Source: Rhizobium vallis (lineage in GTDB: Bacteria; Pseudomonadota; Alphaproteobacteria; Rhizobiales; Rhizobiaceae). From it: a stretch of DNA of 64,000 bases. The stretch spans positions 528,001 through 592,000 of the forward strand of contig NZ_ML133686.1 in the NCBI RefSeq assembly GCF_003985155.1, given 5' to 3'. The translations under genes and the position numbers were made by a program. Below the pieces are notes generated by a model. The model was not told the origin of the DNA and ran no database searches. It was given only the letters and a program-made list of their open reading frames with translations. This document shows positions 8,540 to 17,451 of the stretch, piece by piece; position 1 is the first letter of the stretch; every line of letters starts with the position of its first letter.

Positions 8540-9061
8540 ATGGAAACAAAACCTCGTATCATCGATATGCCCGAGCCGCTTGGCTTGTATGCAGGCCAAC
8601 TTTACACCCGTGGGGAAGAGTATCTCGAAGCATTTCGCAGACTTTCCGAGCACGATGGTCTGATGATGCATGCCAAATATTTTATGATGGCTCATGCATT
8701 CGAGCTGTTACTAAAATCTTTTCTGGCCGCACGTGGTGTCAGCAAAAAGGAGTTGCAGGACAGGCAGCTCGGACACAAGCTGGACAAGATCTACGAGAGA
8801 TGTGCGGCGCTCGGCATCCCCGCCATCGCCAATATCGAAGTGTTCACACGCGACATTGCGGAAAAGAATAGGGACTTCGATTTCCGATACCCCAGCAACT
8901 ACAATCTGATGCTCCCGTCGCCGAGGCTGTGCTTGGAAGTGCTCGACCCGCTCGTCGAAGCATTGTGCCCTCTGATTTCGAGCGCACGTACTCAAGCGCA
9001 GATCAAGTGGGCAAGCGATACCAAGCACCTCCAGGGGCACAAAATCCGTTGGTCAGATTAA
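8540..9061 (+). CDS. HEPN-like helical protein paired with the KAP-like NTPase
   Basis: This 173-residue helical protein starts 6 bases after the NTPase stop. Its central segment YFMMAHAFELLLKSFLAARG followed by GHKLDKIYERC fits the HEPN-type pattern (alternating AxExxLKaxL...G then GHxLxxl). Such proteins are often RNases or nucleotide-binding partners in toxin-antitoxin and abortive-infection systems. A canonical RX4-6H motif is not clear in the usual late-helix position. RRLSEH near residue 34-39 fits RX4H but lies early, so nuclease activity is doubtful. Base composition matches the NTPase gene and differs from prc downstream. It could be an effector, an inhibitor or a structural partner. 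Confidence 0.6.
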   Translation: METKPRIIDMPEPLGLYAGQLYTRGEEYLEAFRRLSEHDGLMMHAKYFMMAHAFELLLKSFLAARGVSKKELQDRQLGHKLDKIYERCAALGIPAIANIEVFTRDIAEKNRDFDFRYPSNYNLMLPSPRLCLEVLDPLVEALCPLISSARTQAQIKWASDTKHLQGHKIRWSD

Positions 9062-9294
9062 GCTTTTGGTCATATGCGTGAGAGCCCGCATATCATTAAA
9101 ACCCTGAACGCATTCAAATCTGCGGGCGGTTTCGAGCCTATCCATACGCTTCACTATCTCCCGGCCAATCACGCCGAATACTTTTCCCGCGACCTTTCAC
9201 ACCATCCCATTTGCCACCCGGTTGCCAAAAAACCATGATTGCCTCACATAGATCACACATCGACCACAGGCATGAAGAATTGGATCAAGACTGA

Positions 9295-11391
9295 ATGCGC
9301 ATACACTACGTTCTCCTCGGTGCATTTCTTGCAATCGCACAGTCCGCATATGCTGAAGTCGCCTCATCGCCTGTTTTGGCGCCGCTGAAGCGACAGGAGC
9401 AGGCCGCTCAGCTGAGCGCGCAGTTTCTTTCGCGCTATACCTACAAACCCGTTCCGCTCGACGATGCCTTGTCGGCGAGGATCATGGATCGGTTCGTCAA
9501 GTCGCTTGATCCGGATCGCATGCTCTTCCTGCAAGCCGATGTCGACAAGTTCATGGCTGACCGCAGCCAGATCGACGATGCGATAGAACGGAAGGACCTG
9601 AGGATCCCGTTTGCGATTTTCAACGCCTATGAACAGCGCGTCGTCGACCGCATGGGCTATGCGCGCAGCCTGCTCAAGCAGGGCTTCGATTTCAGCGCGC
9701 AGGAAAGTTTTTCGGTGCTGCGCGATAAGGAGCCGTGGCCGCAGTCTGAAGCCGAGAGCAATGAGCTTTGGCGCAAGCGCGTCAAAAGCGACTGGTTGCG
9801 GCTGAAGCTCGGCGGCAAAACCGACGCGGCTATTCGCGAAACGCTCGACAAACGTTATGAAAACACGCTCGAGCGCGTCGACAAGTTTAAAAGCGACGAC
9901 GTTTTCCAGTCGTTCATGGACGCCTATGCAACGTCGATCGATCCGCACACGGATTATTTCGGCGCGGCCGCTTCGGCCGATTTCAATGTGTCGATGAAGC
10001 TTTCGCTATTTGGCATCGGTGCCGTGCTGCAGGAACGCGACGACTATACGACGATCCGTGAACTCGTGCCTGGCGGGCCGGCGCAGCTCTCCGGCAAGCT
10101 TGCCGTCGGAGACCGCATCACCGGCGTTGGTCAAGGCAAGGACGGGGCGATCAAAGAAGTGGTCGGCACGCGCCTTGATGAAGTCGTGCAGATGATACGC
10201 GGGAAAAAGGGCTCCGTCGTGCGCCTGGACGTCCTGCCCGCCGATGCCGGGGCAGATGCCACGCATCGCGTTATCAGCCTGGTGCGCGATAAAATCAGTC
10301 TCGATAAGCAGGCTGCCAGGAAGACTGTGCTGTCCGTGAAGGCGGGCGACGCCACGCATAAAATCGGGATCATCACGCTGCCGGTCTTCTATGAGGATTT
10401 TGAAGCCAAGGGCAAAGGCGACAAGGATTACAAAAGCGCAACCCGCGATGTCGCCAAGCTTCTCGATGAATTGAAGGAAGAAAAGGTCGACAGCGTTCTC
10501 ATGGACCTGCGCAACAATGGCGGCGGCTCTTTGGACGAAGCGATCGATCTGACCGGTCTCTTCATCGGCAAGGGACCGGTCGTTCAGCAACGTCGCAGCG
10601 ACGGCAAGATCGAGGTCAAAAGCTCTGACCTGGCAGCGCCTGTCTGGACAGGGCCGATGGGTGTCCTGATCAATCGCGGCTCGGCCTCGGCTTCGGAGAT
10701 TTTTGCCGCGGCAATCCAGGATTACGGCCGAGGCGTGATCGTCGGCGAACCGAGTTTCGGCAAGGGCACGGTGCAAACCGTCGTCGATCTCGACGAGATG
10801 GTTCACAACAGCAAACCCGAATTCGGCGAGCTGAAAGTGACGATTGCCCAGTTTTTCCGGGTCAACGGCGGTACGACGCAGCTGCGCGGCGTGACGCCTG
10901 ATATCAGTCTGCCTGGGCTCTCCGATCCGACAAGCTTTGGCGAGACCAGTTATGACAATGCCCTGCCGTGGGCTGAGATCAAGCCGGCGAATTACACGCC
11001 CGCCGACACGCTTGCCAAGTTGCTGCCGACATTGCAAAGCCGCCACGATGCGCGGGTTGGCAGCGATCAGGACTTCCAAAACCTGCTGAAGGACATTGCC
11101 GACCTGAAAGCGCAACGCGAGAAAGGGGTCATCTCCCTCAATGAAGCCGAACGTCGCAAGGAAGCGGCGGCGCGAGAGAAACGGTTCAAGGATCGAGCGC
11201 AGGCAGGCGATGACGAAGATCCCAGTGGCGATGACGGCCTGGAAGCAGACGAGCGCAGCCTGAGCGCTGATATTGCCATGGAAAATGCCCGCAAGAAGGC
11301 AAAGGATGTTTTGCTGAACGAGGCCGCCGCCATTCTTGCTGACGAGACGGATTTGCAGGGGGACGTGCTGAAGGCGGCCACCAAGCAATAA
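9295..11391 (+). CDS. prc: Tail-specific (C-terminal processing) periplasmic protease Prc
   Basis: This 698-residue S41 peptidase has a signal peptide (about 1-20, ending SAYA). The order is an N-terminal helical domain, a PDZ domain (about 240-320), the S41 catalytic core and the C-terminal DUF3340-like helical region typical of E. coli Prc/Tsp. The nucleophile region GSASASE is at 462-468 and the general-base lysine is in FGKGTVQ (K490), as in Prc. It degrades periplasmic proteins with nonpolar C-termini and trims cell-wall enzymes. It is monocistronic and the length is normal for the family. The ATG at 9295 opens directly into the signal peptide. Confidence 0.93.
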   Translation: MRIHYVLLGAFLAIAQSAYAEVASSPVLAPLKRQEQAAQLSAQFLSRYTYKPVPLDDALSARIMDRFVKSLDPDRMLFLQADVDKFMADRSQIDDAIERKDLRIPFAIFNAYEQRVVDRMGYARSLLKQGFDFSAQESFSVLRDKEPWPQSEAESNELWRKRVKSDWLRLKLGGKTDAAIRETLDKRYENTLERVDKFKSDDVFQSFMDAYATSIDPHTDYFGAAASADFNVSMKLSLFGIGAVLQERDDYTTIRELVPGGPAQLSGKLAVGDRITGVGQGKDGAIKEVVGTRLDEVVQMIRGKKGSVVRLDVLPADAGADATHRVISLVRDKISLDKQAARKTVLSVKAGDATHKIGIITLPVFYEDFEAKGKGDKDYKSATRDVAKLLDELKEEKVDSVLMDLRNNGGGSLDEAIDLTGLFIGKGPVVQQRRSDGKIEVKSSDLAAPVWTGPMGVLINRGSASASEIFAAAIQDYGRGVIVGEPSFGKGTVQTVVDLDEMVHNSKPEFGELKVTIAQFFRVNGGTTQLRGVTPDISLPGLSDPTSFGETSYDNALPWAEIKPANYTPADTLAKLLPTLQSRHDARVGSDQDFQNLLKDIADLKAQREKGVISLNEAERRKEAAAREKRFKDRAQAGDDEDPSGDDGLEADERSLSADIAMENARKKAKDVLLNEAAAILADETDLQGDVLKAATKQ

Positions 11392-11534
11392 GGAAACACG
11401 ATCGGAAAATGGCCAACCGGTCATCTCTAGCCAGGATCAAAGGCGATCGGCTCGGACGTACCTTGGGGTATGCCCTTCGCCAACCGCCTTTGCCCTGACG
11501 AAAACCTGCTCCGGCAGAATGTTTCAATCTAGCC

Positions 11535-11562
11535 GGAAGGGCTCTGGCGCATCGGCCCTTCC
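11535..11562. terminator. Hairpin between convergent prc and SDR genes
   Basis: An 8-bp perfect stem GGAAGGGC/GCCCTTCC with a 12-base loop sits between two convergent stops. No clean T-run follows on either strand, so a bidirectional terminator role is plausible but not proven. Confidence 0.45.
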
Positions 11563-11587
11563 GCCCTTCTCGCTACATTCCTCTCCA

Positions 11588-12370
11588 TCACCCTTCGATA
11601 ATGCCAGTCTTCACCGCCACCTGTCGGTAAGCCGCTCCTGCAGTGAAACCTCCGTCGATCACGAAATCCTCACCGGTGATGAAACCTGACTCGTCCGAGG
11701 CAAGAAACAGCACCAGCGCGGCGATCTCCTCCGGCTTTCCGCTTCGACGCATCGGCGTCATCTCGATCATGGGCTGAAGATGGGGGCTGTTCGCGTTGAG
11801 GCCGGTGACGACCAGCCCCGGGCAGATTGTGTTCACGCGGATTCCGTTGCCGACCAGCTCCATGGCCGCGCTCCGCGTCAGGCCACGGAGGCCCCATTTG
11901 CTGGCGGTGTATGCGGGATCATAGTGCCCCGAAAATGCACTGTTCGAAGAGATGTTCACAATCGATCCGCCGCCACCCTCTGCCATGAGGGGGGCCACGG
12001 CCTGAATTCCGAGAAACGCCCCGGTCAGATTGACCCTCAGCACCGCTTCCCATTTGTCGAGGGGGGTGCTGGCGACGGTGGTGCGGTTGATGATGCCGGC
12101 GTTGTTGACCAGAATATCCAACCGCCCCTTCCATTCTCGGGCCAGGCCGACCGCCGCCGCCCAATTGGCCTCCGACGTGACATCAAGCGCAATGAACGTC
12201 GCATCCAACCCCGACTTCTGGAGGCTGTCGACGAGCTCACGGCCTTCCTTCTCGAGGACGTCGGCCACGATGACCGCTGCCCCTTTTTCCGCAAGGAGAC
12301 GGCTTTCAGCCTCCCCTTGTCCGCGCGCTCCTCCGGTTACGAGCGCGAGTTTGCCGCTCAAGTCCGCCAT
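11588..12370 (-). CDS. SDR-family oxidoreductase (3-oxoacyl-ACP-reductase-like) in the anthranilate operon
   Basis: This classical short-chain dehydrogenase of 260 residues has a nucleotide site VTGGARGQGEAES near 11-23, NNAG, the catalytic S in SSNSAFSG, YxxxK (YTASK) and a PGLVVTG tail. It is the last gene of the leftward operon and starts 2 bases after the FAH-family gene stop. In this setting it probably oxidises a hydroxyl or reduces a carbonyl in the non-aromatic intermediates made after 2-aminobenzoyl-CoA dearomatisation. The substrate cannot be read from sequence. A general sugar/alcohol dehydrogenase is the alternative. Confidence 0.85.
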   Translation of the reverse strand: MADLSGKLALVTGGARGQGEAESRLLAEKGAAVIVADVLEKEGRELVDSLQKSGLDATFIALDVTSEANWAAAVGLAREWKGRLDILVNNAGIINRTTVASTPLDKWEAVLRVNLTGAFLGIQAVAPLMAEGGGGSIVNISSNSAFSGHYDPAYTASKWGLRGLTRSAAMELVGNGIRVNTICPGLVVTGLNANSPHLQPMIEMTPMRRSGKPEEIAALVLFLASDESGFITGEDFVIDGGFTAGAAYRQVAVKTGIIEG

Positions 12371-12372
12371 CG

Positions 12373-13221
12373 TCAGTTCCTCGCTTCCACCGTTCTGGAT
12401 TTCTGGCAGCCCAGGCCTGATATGCCGAGCGCAATCGTCTGACCCGGCTTCAGGAAAACGGGTGCCGGCTTGATCCCCATGCCTACGCCTGGAGGCGTGC
12501 CCGTCGCGATGACGTCGCCTGGCTCAAGCGTCATGAACTGGCTGATGTAGCTGACGAGGAATGCGACATCGAAGATCATGTTCGACGTGGCTCCGGTCTG
12601 CTGTCTCACACCGTCGACATCGAGCCAAAGCTCTAAAGCCTGTGGATTGGTCACTTCGTCTCGCGTGACAAGCCAGGGACCGAGCGGGCCGAATGTGTCG
12701 TGGCTCTTGCCCTTTGTCCATTGTCCGCCCCGTTCGGATTGGAAAGCGCGTTCGGAGACATCGTTGACGACGCAATAGCCCGCGACGTGGGACAGTGCGT
12801 CTGATGTCTCGACATACTTGGCGCGCTTGCCGATGACCACGCCGAGTTCCACTTCCCAGTCAGCCTTGTTCGACGACCTTGGAATCTCGATATCGTCGTT
12901 AGGGCCGACGATCGCGCTGGTCGCTTTCATGAACAGTATCGGCTCTGCGGGGGGCTCCTTCCCGGTCTCACGCGCATGGTCGATGTAGTTGAGGCCGACA
13001 CAGATGAATTTTCCGACCCTTCCGACACAGGGTCCGACCCTGTCTGGTGTCACCGCGGGTAAAGTCGCCGGATCGATCTGCCTGAGGCGTTCGATCGCCT
13101 TGTCAGACAGTGCCGATCCATCGAGATCGGAAATCGCGCCGGATAGGTCGCGCACGGTTCCCCGATCATCGACGAGTCCGGGCTTCTCGCTGCCCGGTTG
13201 TCCGTATCGAAGCAGCTTCAT
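12373..13221 (-). CDS. Fumarylacetoacetate hydrolase-family protein
   Basis: This 282-residue protein has the FAH C-terminal fold signature: a FICVGLNYIDHA core start (about 72), metal-ligand acidic residues in WEVELGVVIG, and the WTKGKSHDTFGPLGPWLVT and DVIATGTPPGVG blocks. FAH-family enzymes are Mg-dependent C-C hydrolases or decarboxylases acting on beta-diketo or 2-oxo acids. It overlaps the cupin gene by ATGA and is tightly coupled to the SDR gene. I infer that it cleaves a beta-oxo ring or chain product in anthraniloyl-CoA breakdown. Ureidoglycolate lyase is a common automatic label for this subfamily but does not fit the neighbours. Confidence 0.85.
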   Translation of the reverse strand: MKLLRYGQPGSEKPGLVDDRGTVRDLSGAISDLDGSALSDKAIERLRQIDPATLPAVTPDRVGPCVGRVGKFICVGLNYIDHARETGKEPPAEPILFMKATSAIVGPNDDIEIPRSSNKADWEVELGVVIGKRAKYVETSDALSHVAGYCVVNDVSERAFQSERGGQWTKGKSHDTFGPLGPWLVTRDEVTNPQALELWLDVDGVRQQTGATSNMIFDVAFLVSYISQFMTLEPGDVIATGTPPGVGMGIKPAPVFLKPGQTIALGISGLGCQKSRTVEARN

Positions 13222-13646
13222 TGTGCGCGCCTAAATCCAGCGAGAACGGAATCATCGACATCCGGAAGGTTGATGACGATATTGTCCGGCGTCCTGGTGG
13301 TGAGCCATACCAGCTCCTCGGTCGTGGACATGTTTACCTCGATATGGGGCCAATTCGGCGGCACGAAGATGAAATCGCCTTCCTCCATGTCGAGATATTC
13401 CTGCCAGTCTTTCCCGAAGTAGATGCGTGCCTTGCCTTTGAGGACATAACCGCCGGTCTCCGCCTCGCCGTGGTGATGGGGGTAGGAGCGGTAGCCCGGC
13501 TCGTTGCTGACTTTGCCAAACCATATTTTCGTTGCCGGCGTGTGCTGCGGCCCCACGCCGCTGATGCGAATGCATCCCCCTGATTGAAGTGTGTTCTTGT
13601 CTTCATCGCCCTTGCGGGTCACGACGGGTCTCAGATCATGCGACAT
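13218..13646 (-). CDS. Cupin-domain protein of the tryptophan/anthranilate operon
   Basis: This single-domain cupin has 142 residues. Motif 1 appears as YPHHHGEAETGGYVLKG and motif 2 as GDFIFVPPNWPHIEVN, supplying the likely metal ligands (HHH, E, H). Small cupins of this type may be dioxygenases, isomerases or binding proteins. The ATG lies within the end of the thioesterase gene (11-base overlap), and the stop overlaps the FAH gene start. An oxygenase or tautomerase role in the pathway is plausible. It is too short to be a standard 3-hydroxyanthranilate dioxygenase, and no 3-hydroxylase is present. Confidence 0.8.
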   Translation of the reverse strand: MSHDLRPVVTRKGDEDKNTLQSGGCIRISGVGPQHTPATKIWFGKVSNEPGYRSYPHHHGEAETGGYVLKGKARIYFGKDWQEYLDMEEGDFIFVPPNWPHIEVNMSTTEELVWLTTRTPDNIVINLPDVDDSVLAGFRRAQ

Positions 13647-14097
13647 TCTTGTGCTCCTTGGGTTTGGTGGTTTCCGCCGTTCCGGTTTCTTTAGCGGTGA
13701 GATAGCGGGTGAGGCCGGTCCGCAGGTCGTCCGGCCATGGCCGTGACTTGTGGTCTTCGGTGGACGTGAGCACGATCCGCTGTTTCACCGTCCATATGGT
13801 GTCGCCGCGAACGTGCACTTCCGTTTCGAGGTCCAGAGAGGAGCGGCCGATCGCGCGTACGTTCACGGTGAAATCCAGCACGTCGCCATACATGGCAGGC
13901 TTGAAGAAGCGGAGGTCGAGCGACACGGTGGGCAGGCCCATCTTTCGCTCAAACATGATCTCCTTCCACGTGATGCCGAAGGACGCGAACATCGCCTCGT
14001 TGACGTCGACGAGCATGGAAAGATAGGCGGGATGGTAGGCGATCCCGGTCAGGTCGCAGTCGCCGAAGCGCATGGGCTTTGAAATTGTGAATGGCAT
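13636..14097 (-). CDS. 4HBT-type acyl-CoA thioesterase
   Basis: This 153-residue hotdog-fold protein carries the 4-hydroxybenzoyl-CoA thioesterase pattern MRFGDCDLTGIAYHPAYLSML, in which the Asp of the D-x-TG-x-x-Y segment is the usual catalytic residue. A CAGGAGGG site precedes the ATG. It lies second in the leftward operon between kynurenine formamidase and the cupin gene. It probably hydrolyses anthraniloyl-CoA or a downstream CoA ester, either as part of the path or as a safety valve that frees trapped CoA. The C-terminal 25 residues are a low-complexity Thr/Lys/Glu tail. Confidence 0.85.
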   Translation of the reverse strand: MPFTISKPMRFGDCDLTGIAYHPAYLSMLVDVNEAMFASFGITWKEIMFERKMGLPTVSLDLRFFKPAMYGDVLDFTVNVRAIGRSSLDLETEVHVRGDTIWTVKQRIVLTSTEDHKSRPWPDDLRTGLTRYLTAKETGTAETTKPKEHKNVA

Positions 14098-14137
14098 GGC
14101 GCCCTCCTGTTGATTTTCTGGCTGAAAGGCCTGTCGC

Positions 14138-14953
14138 TCAAGGCCCTATGTAGGCTCGCGTCAGCGGGTGGTTGGGGTCCGCCAGACCTTCGATGACGTC
14201 GAAATGATGACGGCCGGGATCGGCGACGAGGTCGGCGCGCGAGCCCTTCCGTCTCCACGCCTCGGCAATGAGCGCTGACTGCCGCAGGAACTCCGGCCGT
14301 TCGCGAGCGCCCACCCAGGCAACGAGCTCGGTGTTGGGGCGGGGAGATCGGAGTGCCGCGCTTTCCGAGGTTGCCTCCTGTTCATCGAGCTTCAGCTGGG
14401 CGTTCATCGAATGAAGCTGAAGCGGTCGGAGGTCGTGAAGACCGCTTATGCTCACCACGCGGGTGATCCTATCGGCGGTAGCCTCGTCGAGCGGCGTATC
14501 ATCGCAAACCATGCGGCTGACGAGGTGACCTCCGGCGGAATGTCCCGCCAGTCTTATCGGTCCCGGGACCAGCTTCGCTGCTGCTGTAACGGCTCGACCG
14601 ATCGAGCGCGTGATCTCGTGAATTCTGGCTTCCGGCGCAAGGGTGTAGGTCGGTAGAGCGACTGCCCAGCCCGACGACAGGGCGCCTTCTGCGAGATGGG
14701 ACCAGCTGGACTGGTCGAAGCTCAACCAATATCCGCCATGCACGAACACGGCCAGGCCCCTGGGCTCGGACGCGGGACGAAAAAGGTCGAACCTCTCGCG
14801 CGGGGCCGCGCCGTAAGGGAGGTCCAGTTCAGCGTTCGCTTTCAATCTGAATGCTTCGGCGTCACGCTCCCAGCGATCGGGATAATCCATCCCGCTATCG
14901 ATATAGGCGGCGTTGGCAAACGCATCCTCCCAGTCGATGCCGTGAACTTCCAT
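14138..14953 (-). CDS. kynB: Kynurenine formamidase-like alpha/beta hydrolase
   Basis: The frame opens further upstream, but MEVHGIDWED at 14953 has GGGAGG about 10 bases upstream and begins the conserved region, giving 271 residues. The HGGYW oxyanion motif is at 72-76, the nucleophile Ser139 sits in GHSAGGH, and a late GRHHFDVIEG supplies the catalytic His. This is the alpha/beta-hydrolase (AFMID-type) formamidase, not the metal-dependent bacterial KynB fold. It would convert N-formylkynurenine to kynurenine, linking KynA and KynU encoded in the divergent operon. It is the first gene of the leftward operon. Activity is inferred from family motifs plus context; the symbol is given by function. 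Confidence 0.8.
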   Translation of the reverse strand: MEVHGIDWEDAFANAAYIDSGMDYPDRWERDAEAFRLKANAELDLPYGAAPRERFDLFRPASEPRGLAVFVHGGYWLSFDQSSWSHLAEGALSSGWAVALPTYTLAPEARIHEITRSIGRAVTAAAKLVPGPIRLAGHSAGGHLVSRMVCDDTPLDEATADRITRVVSISGLHDLRPLQLHSMNAQLKLDEQEATSESAALRSPRPNTELVAWVGARERPEFLRQSALIAEAWRRKGSRADLVADPGRHHFDVIEGLADPNHPLTRAYIGP

Positions 14954-15064
14954 CCTTCGACGCCTCCCTTTGTGCGGACCGCGCTCTGGCTCCCGGCGCT
15001 TCCAGCGCATGAGAAACCCGATGCCTAGGTCGATAATGTTTATACCTATAAAATATAAGATTGA

Positions 15065-15084
15065 ATATTTCAAGCTTGAAGTAT
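15065..15084. promoter_or_regulatory. Near-perfect 20-bp palindrome, candidate MarR operator
   Basis: ATATTTCAAGCTTGAAGTAT has a perfect 12-bp core (TTCAAGCTTGAA) and only one mismatch per arm over 20 bp. It lies in the AT-rich divergent region between the formamidase and 2-aminobenzoyl-CoA monooxygenase operons, 70 bases before the latter's start. Size and symmetry fit a winged-helix MarR dimer, and a MarR gene is the third gene of the rightward operon. Confidence 0.6.
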
Positions 15085-15153
15085 CTGGGATCCTCAGTTA
15101 TGTTGCGATGGAAATGTCGGGGCATTCGATGCCGGCACTTAGGGAGTGAACGA

Positions 15154-17451
15154 ATGCGGATTGCGTGCTTGGGCGGAGGTCCCGCCGGTCTCTATTTCGC
15201 GATATCGATGAAGCTGCGCGATCCCTCGCATGAGGTCGTGGTGTTCGAGCGCAACAAGGCTAACGACACATTCGGCTGGGGCGTCGTGCTTTCGGACGAC
15301 GCGCTATCCAGGTTGCATAAGAATGATCCGGTCAGCGCGCAGTCCATCCGGGACCACTTCGCCTATTGGGACGACGTCGCCGTGATCCATAATGGAGTGC
15401 GCACCGTCTCGGGCGGCCATGGCTTTGCGGGGATCGGGCGCAAGCAGATGCTCATCCTGCTGCAGCAGCGGGCGCGTGAACTCGGGGTCGACCTGCGGTT
15501 CGAAGCGGAGTTCAGCGGCGCGGAGGAGCTCCGCAAGGACTACGACCTCGTCGTCGCTGCGGACGGACTGAACTCCCGAATCCGCTCGGAATATGCCGAA
15601 CACTTCAATCCGCAGATTGACGTGAGGCCTTGCAAGTTCATCTGGCTTGGCACTCGTCAGAAGTTCGACGATGCCTTCACCTTCATCTTCGAGAAGACGG
15701 ACCACGGCTGGATCTGGGCGCATGTCTACCAGTTCGACGCGAACACGGCGACGTTCATCGTCGAATGCTCCCCTGAAACCTGGACGAGTTTCGGTTTCGA
15801 GGGGATGTCCAAGGAGGAGATCATCGCGACCTGCGAAGAGGTCTTCGCCGCACATCTCGGCGGCCATGAACTCATGTCCAACGCGGCTCATCTCCGCGGG
15901 TCGGCTGTCTGGATCAATTTCCCGCGCGTGCTCTGCGAGAATTGGCACTACAAGAACGTGGTGCTGCTGGGTGACGCATCCGCCACCGCGCATTTCTCGA
16001 TCGGGTCCGGCACCCGTCTTGCCTTCGACAGTGCCATCGCGCTTGCGGACTATCTCCACTCCGAACCAACGCTCGAGGAGGCGTTCCGGCGCTATCAGGA
16101 GGAGAGGCGGGTGGAAGTCCTCCGCCTCCAGTCGGCCGCCAGGAATAGCCTGCAGTGGTTCGAGGAGGTTGAGCGCTATCTCGGCATGGAGCCGCTGCAG
16201 TTCACCTATTCACTGCTGACACGTTCCCAGCGCATCAGTCACGAGAATCTGAGGATGCGCGACGCCAAATGGTTGTCGACCGCAGAGCGCTGGTTCCAGG
16301 AGAGTGCCGGGCAGTTGCCCGCCTTACCCGTGCGTGCGCCGATGTTCGCACCGTTCAAGGTGCGCGATATGGAATTGAAAAACCGTGTCGTGGTCTCGCC
16401 CATGGCCCAATACAAGGCGGTGGATGGCTGCCCGAACGATTGGCACTTCGTGCATTATTCCGAGCGCGCCAAGGGCGGCGCGGGTCTTGTCTTCACCGAG
16501 ATGACATGCGTTTCGCCCTCCGGTCGGATCACGCCCGGCTGTCCTGGGCTCTACGCACCGGAACATGAGGCCGCATGGACGCGGCTGACCAACTTCGTGC
16601 ACACGCAGACGTCGGCGAAGATCTGCTGTCAGATCGGGCATTCCGGACGCAAGGGCTCCACCAACATCAGTTGGAAGGGCATCGATACGCCGCTGGAAAG
16701 CGGCAATTGGGAACTGGTGTCGGCGTCGCCGATTCCGCTTTCATCAATCAATCAGACTCCCCGTGAACTCTCACGCGAGGAGATGGACGAAGTGAAAAGC
16801 CAGTTCGTCGAAGCGGTGAAGATGGCCGACCGCGCCGGGTTCGACATGATCGAATTGCATGCCGCGCACGGCTATTTGATCTCGTCGTTTATTTCGCCCG
16901 TGACCAACATCCGGAGCGACGAATATGGTGGCAGCTTCGAGAACCGGATGCGGTTCCCCCTGGAAGTCTTCCACGCGATGCGCGAGCTATGGCCCGCCCA
17001 CAAGCCGATGTCAGTGCGCATCTCGGCCAATGACTGGGTGGGCGACGACGGGATCACGCCGTCCGAAGCCGTCGAGATCGCGAAAGCGTTTTCGAATGCG
17101 GGTGCCGACCTGATCAATGTCTCGTCCGGCCAGGTCACCAAGGACGAGAAGCCTGTCTACGGCCGCATGTTCCAGACTCCATTCTCCGACCGCATCCGCA
17201 ATGATGCTGGTGTGAAGACGATTACGGCGGGCAACATCTACGAAGCAGACCACGTGAACTCCATCCTGATGGCCGGGCGTGCAGACCTCGTCGCCATCGG
17301 CCGTCCGCATCTGGCAGACCCCTATTGGACGCTGCATGTTGCCTCCGCGATCGGCGACAGGCACGCGGACTGGCCGGATCCCTATATCGGCGGACGCAAC
17401 CAGGCTTGGCAGTTGGCAAATCGCGGAGCGGAGGCTGTCGGCAAAGTATGA
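15154..17451 (+). CDS. 2-aminobenzoyl-CoA monooxygenase/reductase (FAD hydroxylase-OYE fusion)
   Basis: I chose the ATG at 15154 (GGGAG upstream), since MRIACLGGGPAGLYF begins the FAD Rossmann motif; the product is 765 residues. Residues 1-370 form an FAD-dependent aromatic hydroxylase (GGGPAG; LGDASATAHFSIGSG). Residues about 395-765 form an old yellow enzyme-type FMN reductase (FAPFKVRDMELKNR, HAAHGYL, ISANDW). This exact fusion is that of 2-aminobenzoyl-CoA monooxygenase/reductase, which hydroxylates anthraniloyl-CoA and reduces the ring to a non-aromatic oxo-cyclohexene product. The related salicylyl-CoA 5-hydroxylase fusion is the alternative. The kyn and CoA-ligase neighbours favour the 2-aminobenzoyl substrate. 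Its stop overlaps the SDR start (ATGA). Confidence 0.85.
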   Translation: MRIACLGGGPAGLYFAISMKLRDPSHEVVVFERNKANDTFGWGVVLSDDALSRLHKNDPVSAQSIRDHFAYWDDVAVIHNGVRTVSGGHGFAGIGRKQMLILLQQRARELGVDLRFEAEFSGAEELRKDYDLVVAADGLNSRIRSEYAEHFNPQIDVRPCKFIWLGTRQKFDDAFTFIFEKTDHGWIWAHVYQFDANTATFIVECSPETWTSFGFEGMSKEEIIATCEEVFAAHLGGHELMSNAAHLRGSAVWINFPRVLCENWHYKNVVLLGDASATAHFSIGSGTRLAFDSAIALADYLHSEPTLEEAFRRYQEERRVEVLRLQSAARNSLQWFEEVERYLGMEPLQFTYSLLTRSQRISHENLRMRDAKWLSTAERWFQESAGQLPALPVRAPMFAPFKVRDMELKNRVVVSPMAQYKAVDGCPNDWHFVHYSERAKGGAGLVFTEMTCVSPSGRITPGCPGLYAPEHEAAWTRLTNFVHTQTSAKICCQIGHSGRKGSTNISWKGIDTPLESGNWELVSASPIPLSSINQTPRELSREEMDEVKSQFVEAVKMADRAGFDMIELHAAHGYLISSFISPVTNIRSDEYGGSFENRMRFPLEVFHAMRELWPAHKPMSVRISANDWVGDDGITPSEAVEIAKAFSNAGADLINVSSGQVTKDEKPVYGRMFQTPFSDRIRNDAGVKTITAGNIYEADHVNSILMAGRADLVAIGRPHLADPYWTLHVASAIGDRHADWPDPYIGGRNQAWQLANRGAEAVGKV

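Noticed and set aside
10006..11424. 472-codon open frame antisense to prc
   Set aside because: Shadow of the protease gene; no ribosome site and composition typical of antisense frames.
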